A model generated the notes under the pieces. That model did no database searches and was not told the DNA's origin. It saw only the letters and a program-made list of their open reading frames with translations. DNA of 64,000 nucleotides from Bradyrhizobium sediminis. GTDB taxonomy: Bacteria; Pseudomonadota; Alphaproteobacteria; Rhizobiales; Xanthobacteraceae. A program made the position numbers and the translations under genes. The stretch is from assembly GCF_018736105.1 (NCBI RefSeq), contig NZ_CP076135.1, positions 3,656,001 through 3,720,000 of the forward strand, written 5' to 3'. This document shows, one piece after another, positions 1 to 8,106 of this stretch. Positions within the stretch are counted from its first letter, which is position 1, and every line of letters begins with the position of its first letter.

Positions 1-227
1 CTGAACATTGAGCAAACGCCGTGCCACCGCGAAAACCCAATAAGACAGCGGCTCTTCGTCCCGGGCGATCCGCCGTTGCCCGGCAATTGATGCCGCCAAC
101 GGCAGAATTTTCCACTTCCCAAGCGTCGCCTGCCCGCATTGCCCCCGGGCTTGGCGCGTGTTACGCGAAAACCGTTCTGCACGCTTCCCGTTCTGCACGC
201 TGGCAAAGTGGCCCGGAAACAGCGCAC
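1..227. other. window edge and rpe upstream region
   Basis: No gene is supported here. The rpe frame stays open upstream from 228 to about position 21, but the extension does not resemble the epimerase family, so it is treated as the rpe leader. Confidence 0.4.
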
Positions 228-929
228 ATGTCTCAGCAATTTGCTCCCCGCCCCCTGGTCATCGCGCCGTCGATCCTGGCTTCCGATTTCGCCAGGCTCG
301 GCGAAGAGGTCCGCGCCGTCGATGCGGCCGGCGCCGACTGGATCCATCTCGACGTGATGGACGGCCATTTCGTGCCCAACATTTCCTACGGTCCCGACGT
401 CATCAAGGCGATGCGGCCGCACACCAGGAAGGTGTTCGACGCGCATCTGATGATCTCGCCCTGCGATCCCTACCTCGAGGCCTTCGCCAAGGCTGGCTGC
501 GATCAGATCACCGTGCATGCCGAGGCAGGCCCGCATCTGCATCGCTCGCTGCAGGCGATCCGCTCACTCGGCAAGAAGGCCGGCGTCTCGCTCAATCCGG
601 GCACGCCGATCTCGGCAATCGAATATGTCATCGACCTCGTCGACCTGGTGCTGGTGATGTCGGTCAATCCCGGCTTCGGCGGCCAGGCCTTTATCCCCTC
701 GGCGCTCGGCAAGATCCAGGATCTGCGCGCCATGACCGCAGGCAGGCCGATCGACATCGAGGTCGATGGCGGCGTCAGCCCCGATGTCTCCGGCCAGCTC
801 GCCGCCGCCGGCGCCAATGCCTTTGTCGCCGGCTCCGCGGTGTTCAAGGGCGGCACCACGGAAAGCTACAAGGCCAATATTTCCGCGATCCGCAACGCGG
901 CGGCGCTGGCGCGCGGCGAAGCGATCTGA
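228..929 (+). CDS. rpe: ribulose-phosphate 3-epimerase
   Basis: Interconverts D-ribulose 5-phosphate and D-xylulose 5-phosphate in the pentose phosphate and Calvin pathways; cytosolic TIM barrel. The 233 aa length fits the family. The N-terminal strand reads [14 protein letters not shown], followed by the metal/catalytic motif [12 protein letters not shown], then [15 protein letters not shown] and the C-terminal catalytic EVDGGV. The start at MSQQFAP is chosen because homology begins there; the open frame extends about 70 codons further upstream without family likeness. It stands alone on the plus strand ahead of a small membrane protein gene. Confidence 0.95.
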   Translation: MSQQFAPRPLVIAPSILASDFARLGEEVRAVDAAGADWIHLDVMDGHFVPNISYGPDVIKAMRPHTRKVFDAHLMISPCDPYLEAFAKAGCDQITVHAEAGPHLHRSLQAIRSLGKKAGVSLNPGTPISAIEYVIDLVDLVLVMSVNPGFGGQAFIPSALGKIQDLRAMTAGRPIDIEVDGGVSPDVSGQLAAAGANAFVAGSAVFKGGTTESYKANISAIRNAAALARGEAI

Positions 930-984
930 CGCATCCTGGTCGTTCCTGGTCGAACGCATTCCTGCGCTGCCGCGACCAACGAAC

Positions 985-1542
985 ATGACCATGGACGAAT
1001 TGCGATCGACGTTGTTTTCGGCAGGGCTGCGGCGACTGCTTTCGGAAACGCTTGAACCCGGCGAGCGCGTGCTGTGGCAGGGCCAGCCCGACGGCGTTGC
1101 CGACATGATGATGTGGCGCTTTCTGTGGTGGATCGGATTTCCCTGGCTGCTCGTCACGGCGTTCGCGATCTCCCGGGGCTGGATCGACCAATCGACGCCA
1201 TTCCTTCTGCTGTCCGGGGCCACGATGGTTGCGGCGCCGCCGGTGATGCTGTTGCACGACCTGCAGACGCTGTGCGTGATCACCAATCGCCGCGCGCTGA
1301 TCCTGCGCACGGCCTGGGGCAAGCGGACCATGACCGCAACCGCCTTTGCGGACATGGACGCCACGTTCGAGATTCTCGACATCGGCCGCGGCGCCGGCCA
1401 CCTGAATTTCGCCTCAGGGGTTTCGACCCGTTCTCCCGACACCGATTACACCGGCCGCTACGGCTTTCGCTGCATTCGCGACGCCTCGGCCGTACGGGAT
1501 ATTCTCGAGCGGGCGCGAGGACGCGGTCATGCCAGCGTATGA
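985..1542 (+). CDS. small membrane protein with PH-like (bPH2-type) domain
   Basis: A 185 aa protein of unknown function. The N-terminal part carries the phrase LEPGERVLWQGQPD, typical of bacterial membrane-anchored PH-like proteins. Two hydrophobic segments follow (around residues 40-60 and 70-87), then VITNRRALILRT, the usual start of the PH-like sheet, and a soluble tail. ATG at 985 is chosen because the upstream in-frame part is the out-of-frame end of rpe. Its 3' end overlaps the convergent next gene by 16 bases. Family placement rests on motif resemblance only. Confidence 0.7.
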   Translation: MTMDELRSTLFSAGLRRLLSETLEPGERVLWQGQPDGVADMMMWRFLWWIGFPWLLVTAFAISRGWIDQSTPFLLLSGATMVAAPPVMLLHDLQTLCVITNRRALILRTAWGKRTMTATAFADMDATFEILDIGRGAGHLNFASGVSTRSPDTDYTGRYGFRCIRDASAVRDILERARGRGHASV

Positions 1543-1820
1543 ACGATCACCGGTCCGGCGACGGCCGTGGCTGGCCCGGTGAGCAGCGGCGTCAGATTCT
1601 GCTCGATCCAGGCGACACCGCGCCTGTTCGACTCCTCCGCGCCTGCGAAATTGTTGAAGATGCTGATCGCCGTCACCGTGTCGTCGGGCGCATAGACCAC
1701 GTAATAGGCGATGAAGCCTTCGACATCACTGATGATTGGAATGGCGCCTTCCTTGATCCTGCGTGTCAGCTCTTCGGCCATGCCGGCCTTGGCCTTGCCC
1801 TGACGAATGGCGGCGTACAT
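1527..1820 (-). CDS. small dimeric alpha/beta-barrel (antibiotic-biosynthesis-monooxygenase-like) protein
   Basis: A 97 aa protein with the pattern of a ferredoxin-like dimeric barrel: an N-terminal helix (AEELTRRIKEG), a strand around ISDVEGFIAYYVVYA, then AISIFNN and a helix with ESNRRGVAWIEQ. Such proteins often bind heme or small aromatics, or are uncharacterised. No catalytic residue can be assigned. It lies downstream of, and on the same strand as, the kinase gene at 1944-3395, with 123 bases between them, so it may be the last gene of that transcript. Confidence 0.6.
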   Translation of the reverse strand: MYAAIRQGKAKAGMAEELTRRIKEGAIPIISDVEGFIAYYVVYAPDDTVTAISIFNNFAGAEESNRRGVAWIEQNLTPLLTGPATAVAGPVIVHTLA

Positions 1821-1943
1821 GGGAAATCCTCCTTCACGAACGGCAGAACCCCCGCGCCGAACCTTACGCCATCCCGCGCAACCGCGCCATCCAGCGTTGG
1901 CCGACCAACCGATCGAGGGCAGCCGCCCGAAAGTGGAGCGCAG

Positions 1944-3395
1944 CTAGAACATTGCCTCCCCGGGCTCCTTGCTGGTTCCCTCCAGCTCCTGCAGCGGCGC
2001 CTGCCGCGGCGGCCGCACGACGGTCACGCTACACGGCGCTTCCGCCGCCACCTTGGCGGAGACGCTGCCGAGCAGCGTGCGCACCAGCGAATTCTGGCGC
2101 GCGCCGATCACGATGTGATCGACATGATTGGCTTCGGCGAATTCGAGGATCGCCGTCGCTGGATCGATCGCTTCCAGCACATGCACCGTGAGCCGGTCCT
2201 CGTCGAGCTTCAGCGGCGATGCCCAGTGCTTGAGCGCGACCATCCGGTCGATGTGCTTGTTGTTGCCCTCTTCGTCGAGGGTCCGGTCGATGGTGACGCG
2301 GCCGAGTTTCAGGACGTTCAGGCAGGCCAGCCTCGCGGAAGGCAAAGTGGCGAGAATCCTTTGGGCGGTGACGCGCAGCGCCTCATTGAGCTGCTCCGAT
2401 CCCTCCGTGGTGTCGATCGCGACCGTCAGGATCGGGCATGAAGCCAGTTGCGCCGCCAGATCGGCTTTCGGCTTCGGATGCGTCAGGCCGCGATTGAAAC
2501 GGCGGCGCCAGACCGTGCTGAGGGGATCGCGCACCAGGCGCTCCGCTCGCGCGGTCAGCTTGACCTGGCCGGGATGGCCGAGATCGAACGCCAGATGCGA
2601 CGCCGTCGGATAACGCCAGACCGGCTCGATCTCCAGGCAGCGCAGCACGATCTCCTGCAGCCAGGGCGGATAATCCGCCCGCAGCCGGCGCGGAGGGTGC
2701 GGATCTCGCCACAGCCGCCGTCGCATGCCGCGCAGGGTTTCGGTCTCGCCGAACGGCCGTTCGCCCGTGGTGAAGAAGTAGAGCAGCACCCCCAGCGAAA
2801 ACAGGTCGCTGCGCGGATCGTCGCGCACGCCGAGCAGCCGCTCCGGCGCCATATAGGGCGCAGTGCCATAGGGCAGGCGGAATTCTTCCTGCAGCAAGTC
2901 CGGCAACTGGTTGTGATGCGACAAACCAAAGTCGATCAGCACGGCTTCGCCGCTGTGACGAAACATGATGCTGCTCGGCTTGATGTCGTGATGGATGACG
3001 TTCTGCGTGTGCAGGTCGGCCAGCGCGGTGGCGATCTTGCCGACGATCGCCCTCGCCTCTTCGTAGGAGATCGGCAGTTCGCTCAGGCGCTCGTACAGCG
3101 TCTTGCCCGGAATGCGTTCGATCACGACATAGGGCTGGCGGGCGAAGTCGCCTGCCCCGAAGCAGGCCGGCACGTGCGGGCCCGACAACCGCGGCAGGAT
3201 CATCTGCTCCATCTCGAAGCCGACGATGGCGGCGGGATCTTCCCCTTCGGAAATCCGCGGCACCTTCATCAGCATCGGCGTGTCGCTGTCGGGCCAGGTC
3301 ACGCTCCACAGCGTCGCCATGCCGCCACTATGGACGCGCTCTCCGACCGTGAAGCCGTCGATGACGGCGCCGGGCTCAACCAGCGTCTTGACCAT
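1944..3395 (-). CDS. Ser/Thr protein kinase fused to universal stress protein domain
   Basis: A 483 aa fusion. Residues about 10-270 are a Hanks-type kinase: invariant lysine in LMKVPR (K44), catalytic loop HHDIKPSS (D137), DFG at 155-157 and APE in APYMAPE (183-185). Residues about 320-470 form a UspA fold ending in HIVIGARQNSLVRTLLGSVS, a nucleotide-binding-type loop. No transmembrane segment is evident, so it should be cytosolic. The loop Asn that binds the second Mg ion in HRDxKxxN is Ser142, so catalysis may be atypical. The start lies 3 bases after the stop of the upstream phosphoesterase gene, indicating a kinase/phosphatase operon. Confidence 0.9.
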   Translation of the reverse strand: MVKTLVEPGAVIDGFTVGERVHSGGMATLWSVTWPDSDTPMLMKVPRISEGEDPAAIVGFEMEQMILPRLSGPHVPACFGAGDFARQPYVVIERIPGKTLYERLSELPISYEEARAIVGKIATALADLHTQNVIHHDIKPSSIMFRHSGEAVLIDFGLSHHNQLPDLLQEEFRLPYGTAPYMAPERLLGVRDDPRSDLFSLGVLLYFFTTGERPFGETETLRGMRRRLWRDPHPPRRLRADYPPWLQEIVLRCLEIEPVWRYPTASHLAFDLGHPGQVKLTARAERLVRDPLSTVWRRRFNRGLTHPKPKADLAAQLASCPILTVAIDTTEGSEQLNEALRVTAQRILATLPSARLACLNVLKLGRVTIDRTLDEEGNNKHIDRMVALKHWASPLKLDEDRLTVHVLEAIDPATAILEFAEANHVDHIVIGARQNSLVRTLLGSVSAKVAAEAPCSVTVVRPPRQAPLQELEGTSKEPGEAMF

Positions 3396-3398
3396 CGC

Positions 3399-4139
3399 CT
3401 ACCTCCCGACCTTGAGCCGGTCGGCCAGCCAGAGCGGCAGCCCGTTTTCGCGAATCCGCCGCGCCGCCGCCTCGACGTCGTAGGGCACGCGGCAATAGGT
3501 GACTTCCCCGGTTGCGGTATCAAGCATCGCAAACGAAGCCGCCGGATTGCGGTCGCGCGGTTGCCCCACCGAGCCGAGAACGGCGAGCCAGCGCCTGCCG
3601 CCAAGCAATTGAACCGGCACCCCCGATGTCGGGATGAAACTCGTCATCTTGGCGGTTGCCGACATCGAGTAGAGCGACGGCTGATGGATGTGGCCGCAGA
3701 ATGTGACGTGGGCGTCGGTCGCCACCAGGCTGCGCGCGGCGTCCGCCGTGCTCTGGACGTAGCGCCATCGCACGGGCGTGGAGGCCTCGGAATGGACGTA
3801 GAGGCGATCGTCCTCCTTTTGCGTCAGCGGCAGTTCCGCCAGAAAGCGCCGCTGTGCCGCATTCAGCCGCCCGCGCGTCCATTCGATCGCGGCCTGGGCC
3901 TCGGCGTTCATGGTCTCGGAAGGCGTGCTGATGGCGTTGTCGTGGTTGCCGCGCACGGCCATCGCCCCGCTGTTGACGAGGTCCATCACCGTCTCGACCG
4001 TCCATTCCGGATCGGCGCCGTAGCCGACGTAATCACCGAGACAAACGAGCCGTTGCGCGCCGCGCGCCCGCGCATAATCGAGGCAGGCGCTGAACGCCTG
4101 CCGGTTGGCATGGATATCCGCAAAGACAGCCAGCAGCAC
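3399..4139 (-). CDS. calcineurin-like metallophosphoesterase
   Basis: A 246 aa phosphoesterase. All metal-binding blocks are visible in order: FADIHAN, CLGDYVGYGADP, RGNHDN, an isolated His (YVHSEAS) and FCGHIHQP. This arrangement is seen in bis(5'-nucleosyl)tetraphosphatase and PPP-like bacterial phosphatases. GTG at 4139 is chosen because GGAGGA sits five bases upstream; the ATG at 4157 lacks a ribosome-binding site. It is directly followed by the kinase-USP gene, so it may dephosphorylate that kinase's targets (inference). A FixK-type palindrome lies 44-57 bases upstream of the start. Confidence 0.85.
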   Translation of the reverse strand: MLLAVFADIHANRQAFSACLDYARARGAQRLVCLGDYVGYGADPEWTVETVMDLVNSGAMAVRGNHDNAISTPSETMNAEAQAAIEWTRGRLNAAQRRFLAELPLTQKEDDRLYVHSEASTPVRWRYVQSTADAARSLVATDAHVTFCGHIHQPSLYSMSATAKMTSFIPTSGVPVQLLGGRRWLAVLGSVGQPRDRNPAASFAMLDTATGEVTYCRVPYDVEAAARRIRENGLPLWLADRLKVGR

Positions 4140-4182
4140 AATTTCCTCCGTCCGCATGATATCGGCCGCGCCGGTGCACGAA

Positions 4183-4196
4183 TTGAGGGATATCAA
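4183..4196 (-). promoter_or_regulatory. FixK/FNR-type box TTGAGGGATATCAA
   Basis: TTGA-N6-TCAA matches the core consensus of Bradyrhizobium FixK2/FNR-family sites (TTGA/C-N6-T/GCAA). It lies in the 156-base gap between the TetR gene and the phosphoesterase-kinase operon. Class II spacing of 41.5 would put the transcript start near 4148, leaving a very short leader that begins inside the ribosome-binding site; this tension lowers confidence. Confidence 0.55.
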
Positions 4197-4295
4197 ACAA
4201 CACGGCGAGGCCGTCCCGCAATCGCGCTGATGGCGGCGATCGGATCGGCAGATACGGTGTGTTGGTGTGCTGCGGCGATTCGCGCGCAGAGAAAT

Positions 4296-4892
4296 TTATC
4301 GCTTGCCCGGCGCTTCCAGCCCCTTGAGCAGCAGCGCCAGCACGGCGTCGATTCTTGCTGCGAGCCCGGCATCGTTCCATTCCTCGGAATGGGCGGGATG
4401 ATGGAAACGGATGGTGGCGTCGAACACCGCACGCGAAGTTGCCTTGACGTCGGCGATCTCGAACACGCCCTGCTCGACGCCGTCGGCCAGAATACGTTCG
4501 ACCTGATCGCAGAGGCATTCCTTGTGCGAACTCACCGCCTGACAGGCTTCCTGAGCCAGCGCCAGATAGGTCGCGAACATCTCGGGATCGTCGGACAGTT
4601 TCTTGTGCTTGTTCGCAAACAGCGTGCGTAGCCAGCGCTCCAGCCGGGCCGGCGCCGGTCCCGACTCGTCCACGATCTTCTGCAACGGCGCGTTGAAGCG
4701 GTCGAGCCAGCGTTTGGCCACCGCCTGGCGCAGCGAGGCCTTGCTCGGAAAATGCCGGTAGACGCTGCCATGGCTGACATCGAGCGCGCGGGCGACGTCG
4801 ACCACGGTGGCCTTCGCCAAACCGTAGCGGCGCAGCACGTCCTCGGTGACTTCGAGGATCCGCTCGGGGGTCAGAACTACATTCTCGTTCAT
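4296..4892 (-). CDS. TetR/AcrR family transcriptional regulator
   Basis: A 198 aa repressor. The N-terminal helix-turn-helix is seen in ATVVDVARALDVSHGSVYRHFPSKASL (residues about 28-54). The C-terminal half is helical and resembles the YsiA-like ligand/dimer domain. A 33-codon gene lies just upstream on the same strand (50 bases between them) and a perfect inverted repeat lies beyond it, so autoregulation is likely. No transporter or enzyme sits next to it, so its target beyond itself is unknown. Confidence 0.9.
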   Translation of the reverse strand: MNENVVLTPERILEVTEDVLRRYGLAKATVVDVARALDVSHGSVYRHFPSKASLRQAVAKRWLDRFNAPLQKIVDESGPAPARLERWLRTLFANKHKKLSDDPEMFATYLALAQEACQAVSSHKECLCDQVERILADGVEQGVFEIADVKATSRAVFDATIRFHHPAHSEEWNDAGLAARIDAVLALLLKGLEAPGKR

Positions 4893-4942
4893 GCGCGTAC
4901 CGTCTGCTTCCAGTCGTTGTGGGGGGCGGCCACGCCGCCCTC

Positions 4943-5044
4943 TTAACGGGCTAACCGGCTGGCCTGCGCTTCAAGGTGGCGGGCAACCTGGGCATTGAGC
5001 CATCGTGTGATTTGTTGGGTCAGATGAAAGATCTCGATCGTCAT
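4943..5044 (-). CDS. 33-residue basic helical microprotein upstream of TetR gene
   Basis: A short open frame beginning MTIEIFHLTQQITRW, predicted as one long amphipathic helix, and ending in LEAQASRLAR. A ribosome-binding site AGAGGA lies at the right distance before the ATG, and the stop is 50 bases before the TetR start on the same strand. The good start signal and codon use like neighbouring genes argue for translation. Function is unknown; a leader peptide coupled to the regulator is an alternative. Confidence 0.5.
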   Translation of the reverse strand: MTIEIFHLTQQITRWLNAQVARHLEAQASRLAR

Positions 5045-5142
5045 GGCGAAGTCCTCTGCAAATCAGCTGGCCCGCGGTCGATCGGCCGGCGGGCGAAGCT
5101 GACGCCGCAATATTGGCGTCGAAGGCTATATAGCCTATCTCG

Positions 5143-5166
5143 CTGACAGATTTCAGTATCTGTCAG
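5143..5166. promoter_or_regulatory. perfect inverted repeat, probable TetR operator
   Basis: CTGACAGAT-N6-ATCTGTCAG, two perfect 9-base arms. It sits about 100 bases upstream of the microprotein-TetR pair and 125 bases upstream of divergent purB. Size and symmetry fit a TetR-family operator. A separate 14-base palindrome, AGGCTATATAGCCT, is at 5123-5136. Confidence 0.6.
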
Positions 5167-5290
5167 TCAATATTTCGTGAGCGGTTATCCTTGGCCATCC
5201 GGCGGCGCAACGGACCGCCGGGGCGGCGTTTGTCTCACCGGGGCGGCTCTGCTAAAGCGCGGCGTAACCCCTGAAACGTCAGAGTCGTCG

Positions 5291-6598
5291 ATGATCCCCC
5301 GCTATACCCGCCCGGAAATGGCCTCCATCTGGGAGGCCCAGACACGCTTCAAGATCTGGTTCGAGATCGAGGCGCATGCGGCGGACGCACTGGCCGAACT
5401 CGGGGTAATCCCGAAAGAGGCCGCCAGGACCATCTGGGCCAAGGCCAAGAATGCCACCTTCAACGTCGATCGGATCGACGAGATCGAGCGCGAAACCAAG
5501 CACGACGTCATCGCCTTCCTCACGCATCTGGCCGAGATCGTCGGCCCCGAGGCGCGCTTCGTGCACCAGGGCATGACCTCCTCCGACGTGCTCGACACCT
5601 GCCTCAATGTGCAGCTGACCCGAGCCGCCGACCTCCTGATTGCCGACGTCGACAAGGTGCTGGCGGCGCTGAAGAAGCGCGCCTTCGAGCACAAGATGAC
5701 GCCAACCATCGGCCGTTCCCACGGCATCCATGCCGAGCCGGTGACGTTCGGGCTGAAGCTCGCCTATGCCTATGCGGAATTCACCCGCGCCCGCGAGCGG
5801 CTGGTGGTCGCCCGCAAGGAAGTCGCAACCTGCGCGATCTCCGGCGCGGTCGGCACCTTCGCGCAGATCGATCCGCGCGTGGAGGCCCATGTCGCCAAGG
5901 CGATGGGACTTGCGGTCGAACCGATCTCCACGCAGGTGATCCCGCGCGACCGCCACGCGATGTATTTCGCGACGCTGGGCGTCATCGCCGCCTCGGTCGA
6001 ACGGCTCGCCACCGAGATCCGGCATCTGCAGCGCACCGAAGTGCTGGAGGCCGAAGAGTTCTTCTCCGAGGGGCAGAAGGGTTCCTCGGCGATGCCGCAC
6101 AAGCGCAACCCGGTGCTGTCGGAAAACCTCACCGGCCTGTCGCGCATGGTGCGTGCCTATGTGACCCCGGCGATGGAGAATGTCGTTTTGTGGCACGAGC
6201 GCGATATCTCGCACTCCTCGGCCGAACGCATGATCGCGCCCGACGCCACGGTCACGCTCGACTTCGCGCTCAATCGGCTGGCGGGCCTGGTCGACAAGCT
6301 CTTGATCTACCCCGAGAAAATGCAGAAGAACCTCGACCGCCTCGGCGGCCTCGTGCATTCGCAGCGGCTATTGATCGCGCTGACGCAAAAGGGCTGCAGC
6401 CGCGAGGAATCCTACAAACTCGTTCAACGCAACGCGATGCCGGTGTGGCGCGGCCAGGGCGATTTCCAGACGCTGCTGAAAAAGGACGCCGAGGTGAAGA
6501 AGTACCTCAGCGATGCCGAGATCGAGGAACAGTTCGACCTCGGCTATCACTTCAAGCACGTCGACACGATCTTCAGGCGCGTGTTCGGCGAAGCGTGA
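5291..6598 (+). CDS. purB: adenylosuccinate lyase
   Basis: Cleaves SAICAR to AICAR and adenylosuccinate to AMP, both releasing fumarate, in purine synthesis. The 435 aa length matches the short bacterial class. Visible motifs are the N-terminal IPRYTRPEM, the catalytic histidine regions TSSDVLDTCL and GRSHGIHAEP, and the fumarase/aspartase signature GSSAMPHKRNP. The start at MIPRYTRP follows family convention. The gene stands apart from the pur cluster at 32-42 kb. Confidence 0.97.
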   Translation: MIPRYTRPEMASIWEAQTRFKIWFEIEAHAADALAELGVIPKEAARTIWAKAKNATFNVDRIDEIERETKHDVIAFLTHLAEIVGPEARFVHQGMTSSDVLDTCLNVQLTRAADLLIADVDKVLAALKKRAFEHKMTPTIGRSHGIHAEPVTFGLKLAYAYAEFTRARERLVVARKEVATCAISGAVGTFAQIDPRVEAHVAKAMGLAVEPISTQVIPRDRHAMYFATLGVIAASVERLATEIRHLQRTEVLEAEEFFSEGQKGSSAMPHKRNPVLSENLTGLSRMVRAYVTPAMENVVLWHERDISHSSAERMIAPDATVTLDFALNRLAGLVDKLLIYPEKMQKNLDRLGGLVHSQRLLIALTQKGCSREESYKLVQRNAMPVWRGQGDFQTLLKKDAEVKKYLSDAEIEEQFDLGYHFKHVDTIFRRVFGEA

Positions 6599-6693
6599 CG
6601 CGAAGCGTCGCGACAGGCCGCGTTGTCGCGAACGGCGGCGTGCGGCGGGGCGATGCTACCCGCCTCGAACTGCCGAAAGCCTGGGCCGGAATT

Positions 6694-7527
6694 TCAACCG
6701 TGCGCCGGCTCCGGCATCGCCTTGGCGGCCGAGCCGTAGATCCGCATCAATACGAAGGTCACCAGCAGGATGGCGAGATAGACCGCAAGCTGCATCGCAG
6801 TGGGCTGATCGGTGTAACCGATCAGCGTGTGCAGCGCGCGGCCGAGGAAACTGGAATCCGACAGCAGCCAGCCGGAGTCCCAGACCACCTTGTCCATCGC
6901 CGTCAGCCAATTGGCCTGTTCGAGGAAGTGGGTCGCCTGTGCCGCCATGCCGGCGGCCAATAGCGCGATCAATACCGTTGTGGTGGCGAACAGCGCGCGC
7001 ATGGGAATGTGGACCAGGCCGGCATAGGTCAGCACACAGACGAGCGCGCCGAGCAGAAGTCCGCCGAAGCCGCCGAGCGCCACGCTCCAGGCCGAATCGT
7101 CCCCCGCCGCCAGCACGCCGTACAGAAACAGCACCACTTCGCTACCCTCGCGCAGCACGGCGACACCGACCACGACCGCGAGCGCCAACAGCGACTTCGA
7201 CCCCTCGACCACCGCCCGTCCGGCGGACCGCAGTTCGCCGGCGAGTTCGCTGCCATGACGCGCCATCCAGACATTGTGCCAGGTCAGCATCACGACGGCG
7301 ACGGTCAGGATCGCCGCGTTGAACAGTTCCTGCCCCATCCCCGCAAACAGATTGGAGAGCGCACCGGCGAACGCCGCGACCACGCAGGCGGCCAGCACAC
7401 CCGCCAGCACGCCGCCGCCGATCCAGCGATTGCGGTGCGGAACGGCACGCGTGACCGCGAGCACGATGCCGATGATCAAACCGGCCTCGAAAACCTCGCG
7501 GAAGACTATGATCAGCGCAGCGAGCAC
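6694..7527 (-). CDS. FTR1-family iron permease
   Basis: A 277 aa integral membrane protein with about seven hydrophobic helices. The two REXXE motifs that define iron permeases are present: REVFE near residue 10 and REGSE in the middle helix (VLREGSEVVLFLYG). The start is GTG. It follows a periplasmic cupredoxin gene by 10 bases, an arrangement like the EfeU/EfeO part of ferrous iron uptake systems, but no DyP-type peroxidase (EfeB) is next to it. Confidence 0.88.
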   Translation of the reverse strand: MLAALIIVFREVFEAGLIIGIVLAVTRAVPHRNRWIGGGVLAGVLAACVVAAFAGALSNLFAGMGQELFNAAILTVAVVMLTWHNVWMARHGSELAGELRSAGRAVVEGSKSLLALAVVVGVAVLREGSEVVLFLYGVLAAGDDSAWSVALGGFGGLLLGALVCVLTYAGLVHIPMRALFATTTVLIALLAAGMAAQATHFLEQANWLTAMDKVVWDSGWLLSDSSFLGRALHTLIGYTDQPTAMQLAVYLAILLVTFVLMRIYGSAAKAMPEPAHG

Positions 7528-7537
7528 GACGCCCCTT

Positions 7538-7894
7538 TTACTTCACGACCAACGCGCCGCGGGCCGTCTTCTCATTGTACTCGTCGAAGAACTCGTAGCG
7601 GCCGGGCTTTTGCGCGCGGACATTGATGATCGCATCGCCGCCGCCGGCAACCACTTTCTCGACCTTCAGTGTCTTGCTCTCGAATTCCATCGCCTTGGCG
7701 TCGAGATTTTTCAGCTTGATCACAACAGGCGTGTTGGCGGCCGCGCTGATCTCGGCCGGCTCGAACTTCTTGTCCTTGTAGCTGAGCTGGATCTCGGTGG
7801 CGGTCTGCGCGCCGGCGGTCGACATGGCAGATACCGATGCAAGGCACAGCGCTACGAAAAACGCGGTTTTCGAAAGCATGGGCGAGGCAAACAT
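7538..7894 (-). CDS. periplasmic cupredoxin-domain protein, FTR1 partner
   Basis: A 118 aa exported protein. A signal peptide runs to about residue 29 (ending STAGAQ). The mature part resembles the cupredoxin domain of EfeO: IQLSYKDKKFEPAEI, PVVIKLKNLD and the closing strand GRYEFFDEYNEKT. Typical type-1 copper ligands (Cys, paired His) are not visible, as in iron-handling EfeO-like domains. It probably delivers or oxidises iron for the downstream permease (inference). ATG at 7894 is chosen because the signal peptide starts there. Confidence 0.75.
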   Translation of the reverse strand: MFASPMLSKTAFFVALCLASVSAMSTAGAQTATEIQLSYKDKKFEPAEISAAANTPVVIKLKNLDAKAMEFESKTLKVEKVVAGGGDAIINVRAQKPGRYEFFDEYNEKTARGALVVK

Positions 7895-8106
7895 GATCGT
7901 TCTTTCATGGGGGGCTGATATCAGGCCGCTGTTAGCCGCTGCGCGGCTATGACGCAAAAAGACTCGCTCTAATTTGGAGCAATTCTAAGGACTTGGCCGC
8001 AACTCGCCGGCGGCTTCGGGCCGGCTCCCCCGCCCCGCCCTGCGCCTTCCTCACAGCCCAGCAATAACAACTGAATGGTAACCCCGGATCGGCTAAGATT
8101 GCGACC

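Noticed and set aside
2448..4631. Long plus-strand open frame opposite the kinase and phosphoesterase genes
   Set aside because: Shadow of strongly coding minus-strand genes; composition typical of antisense frames.
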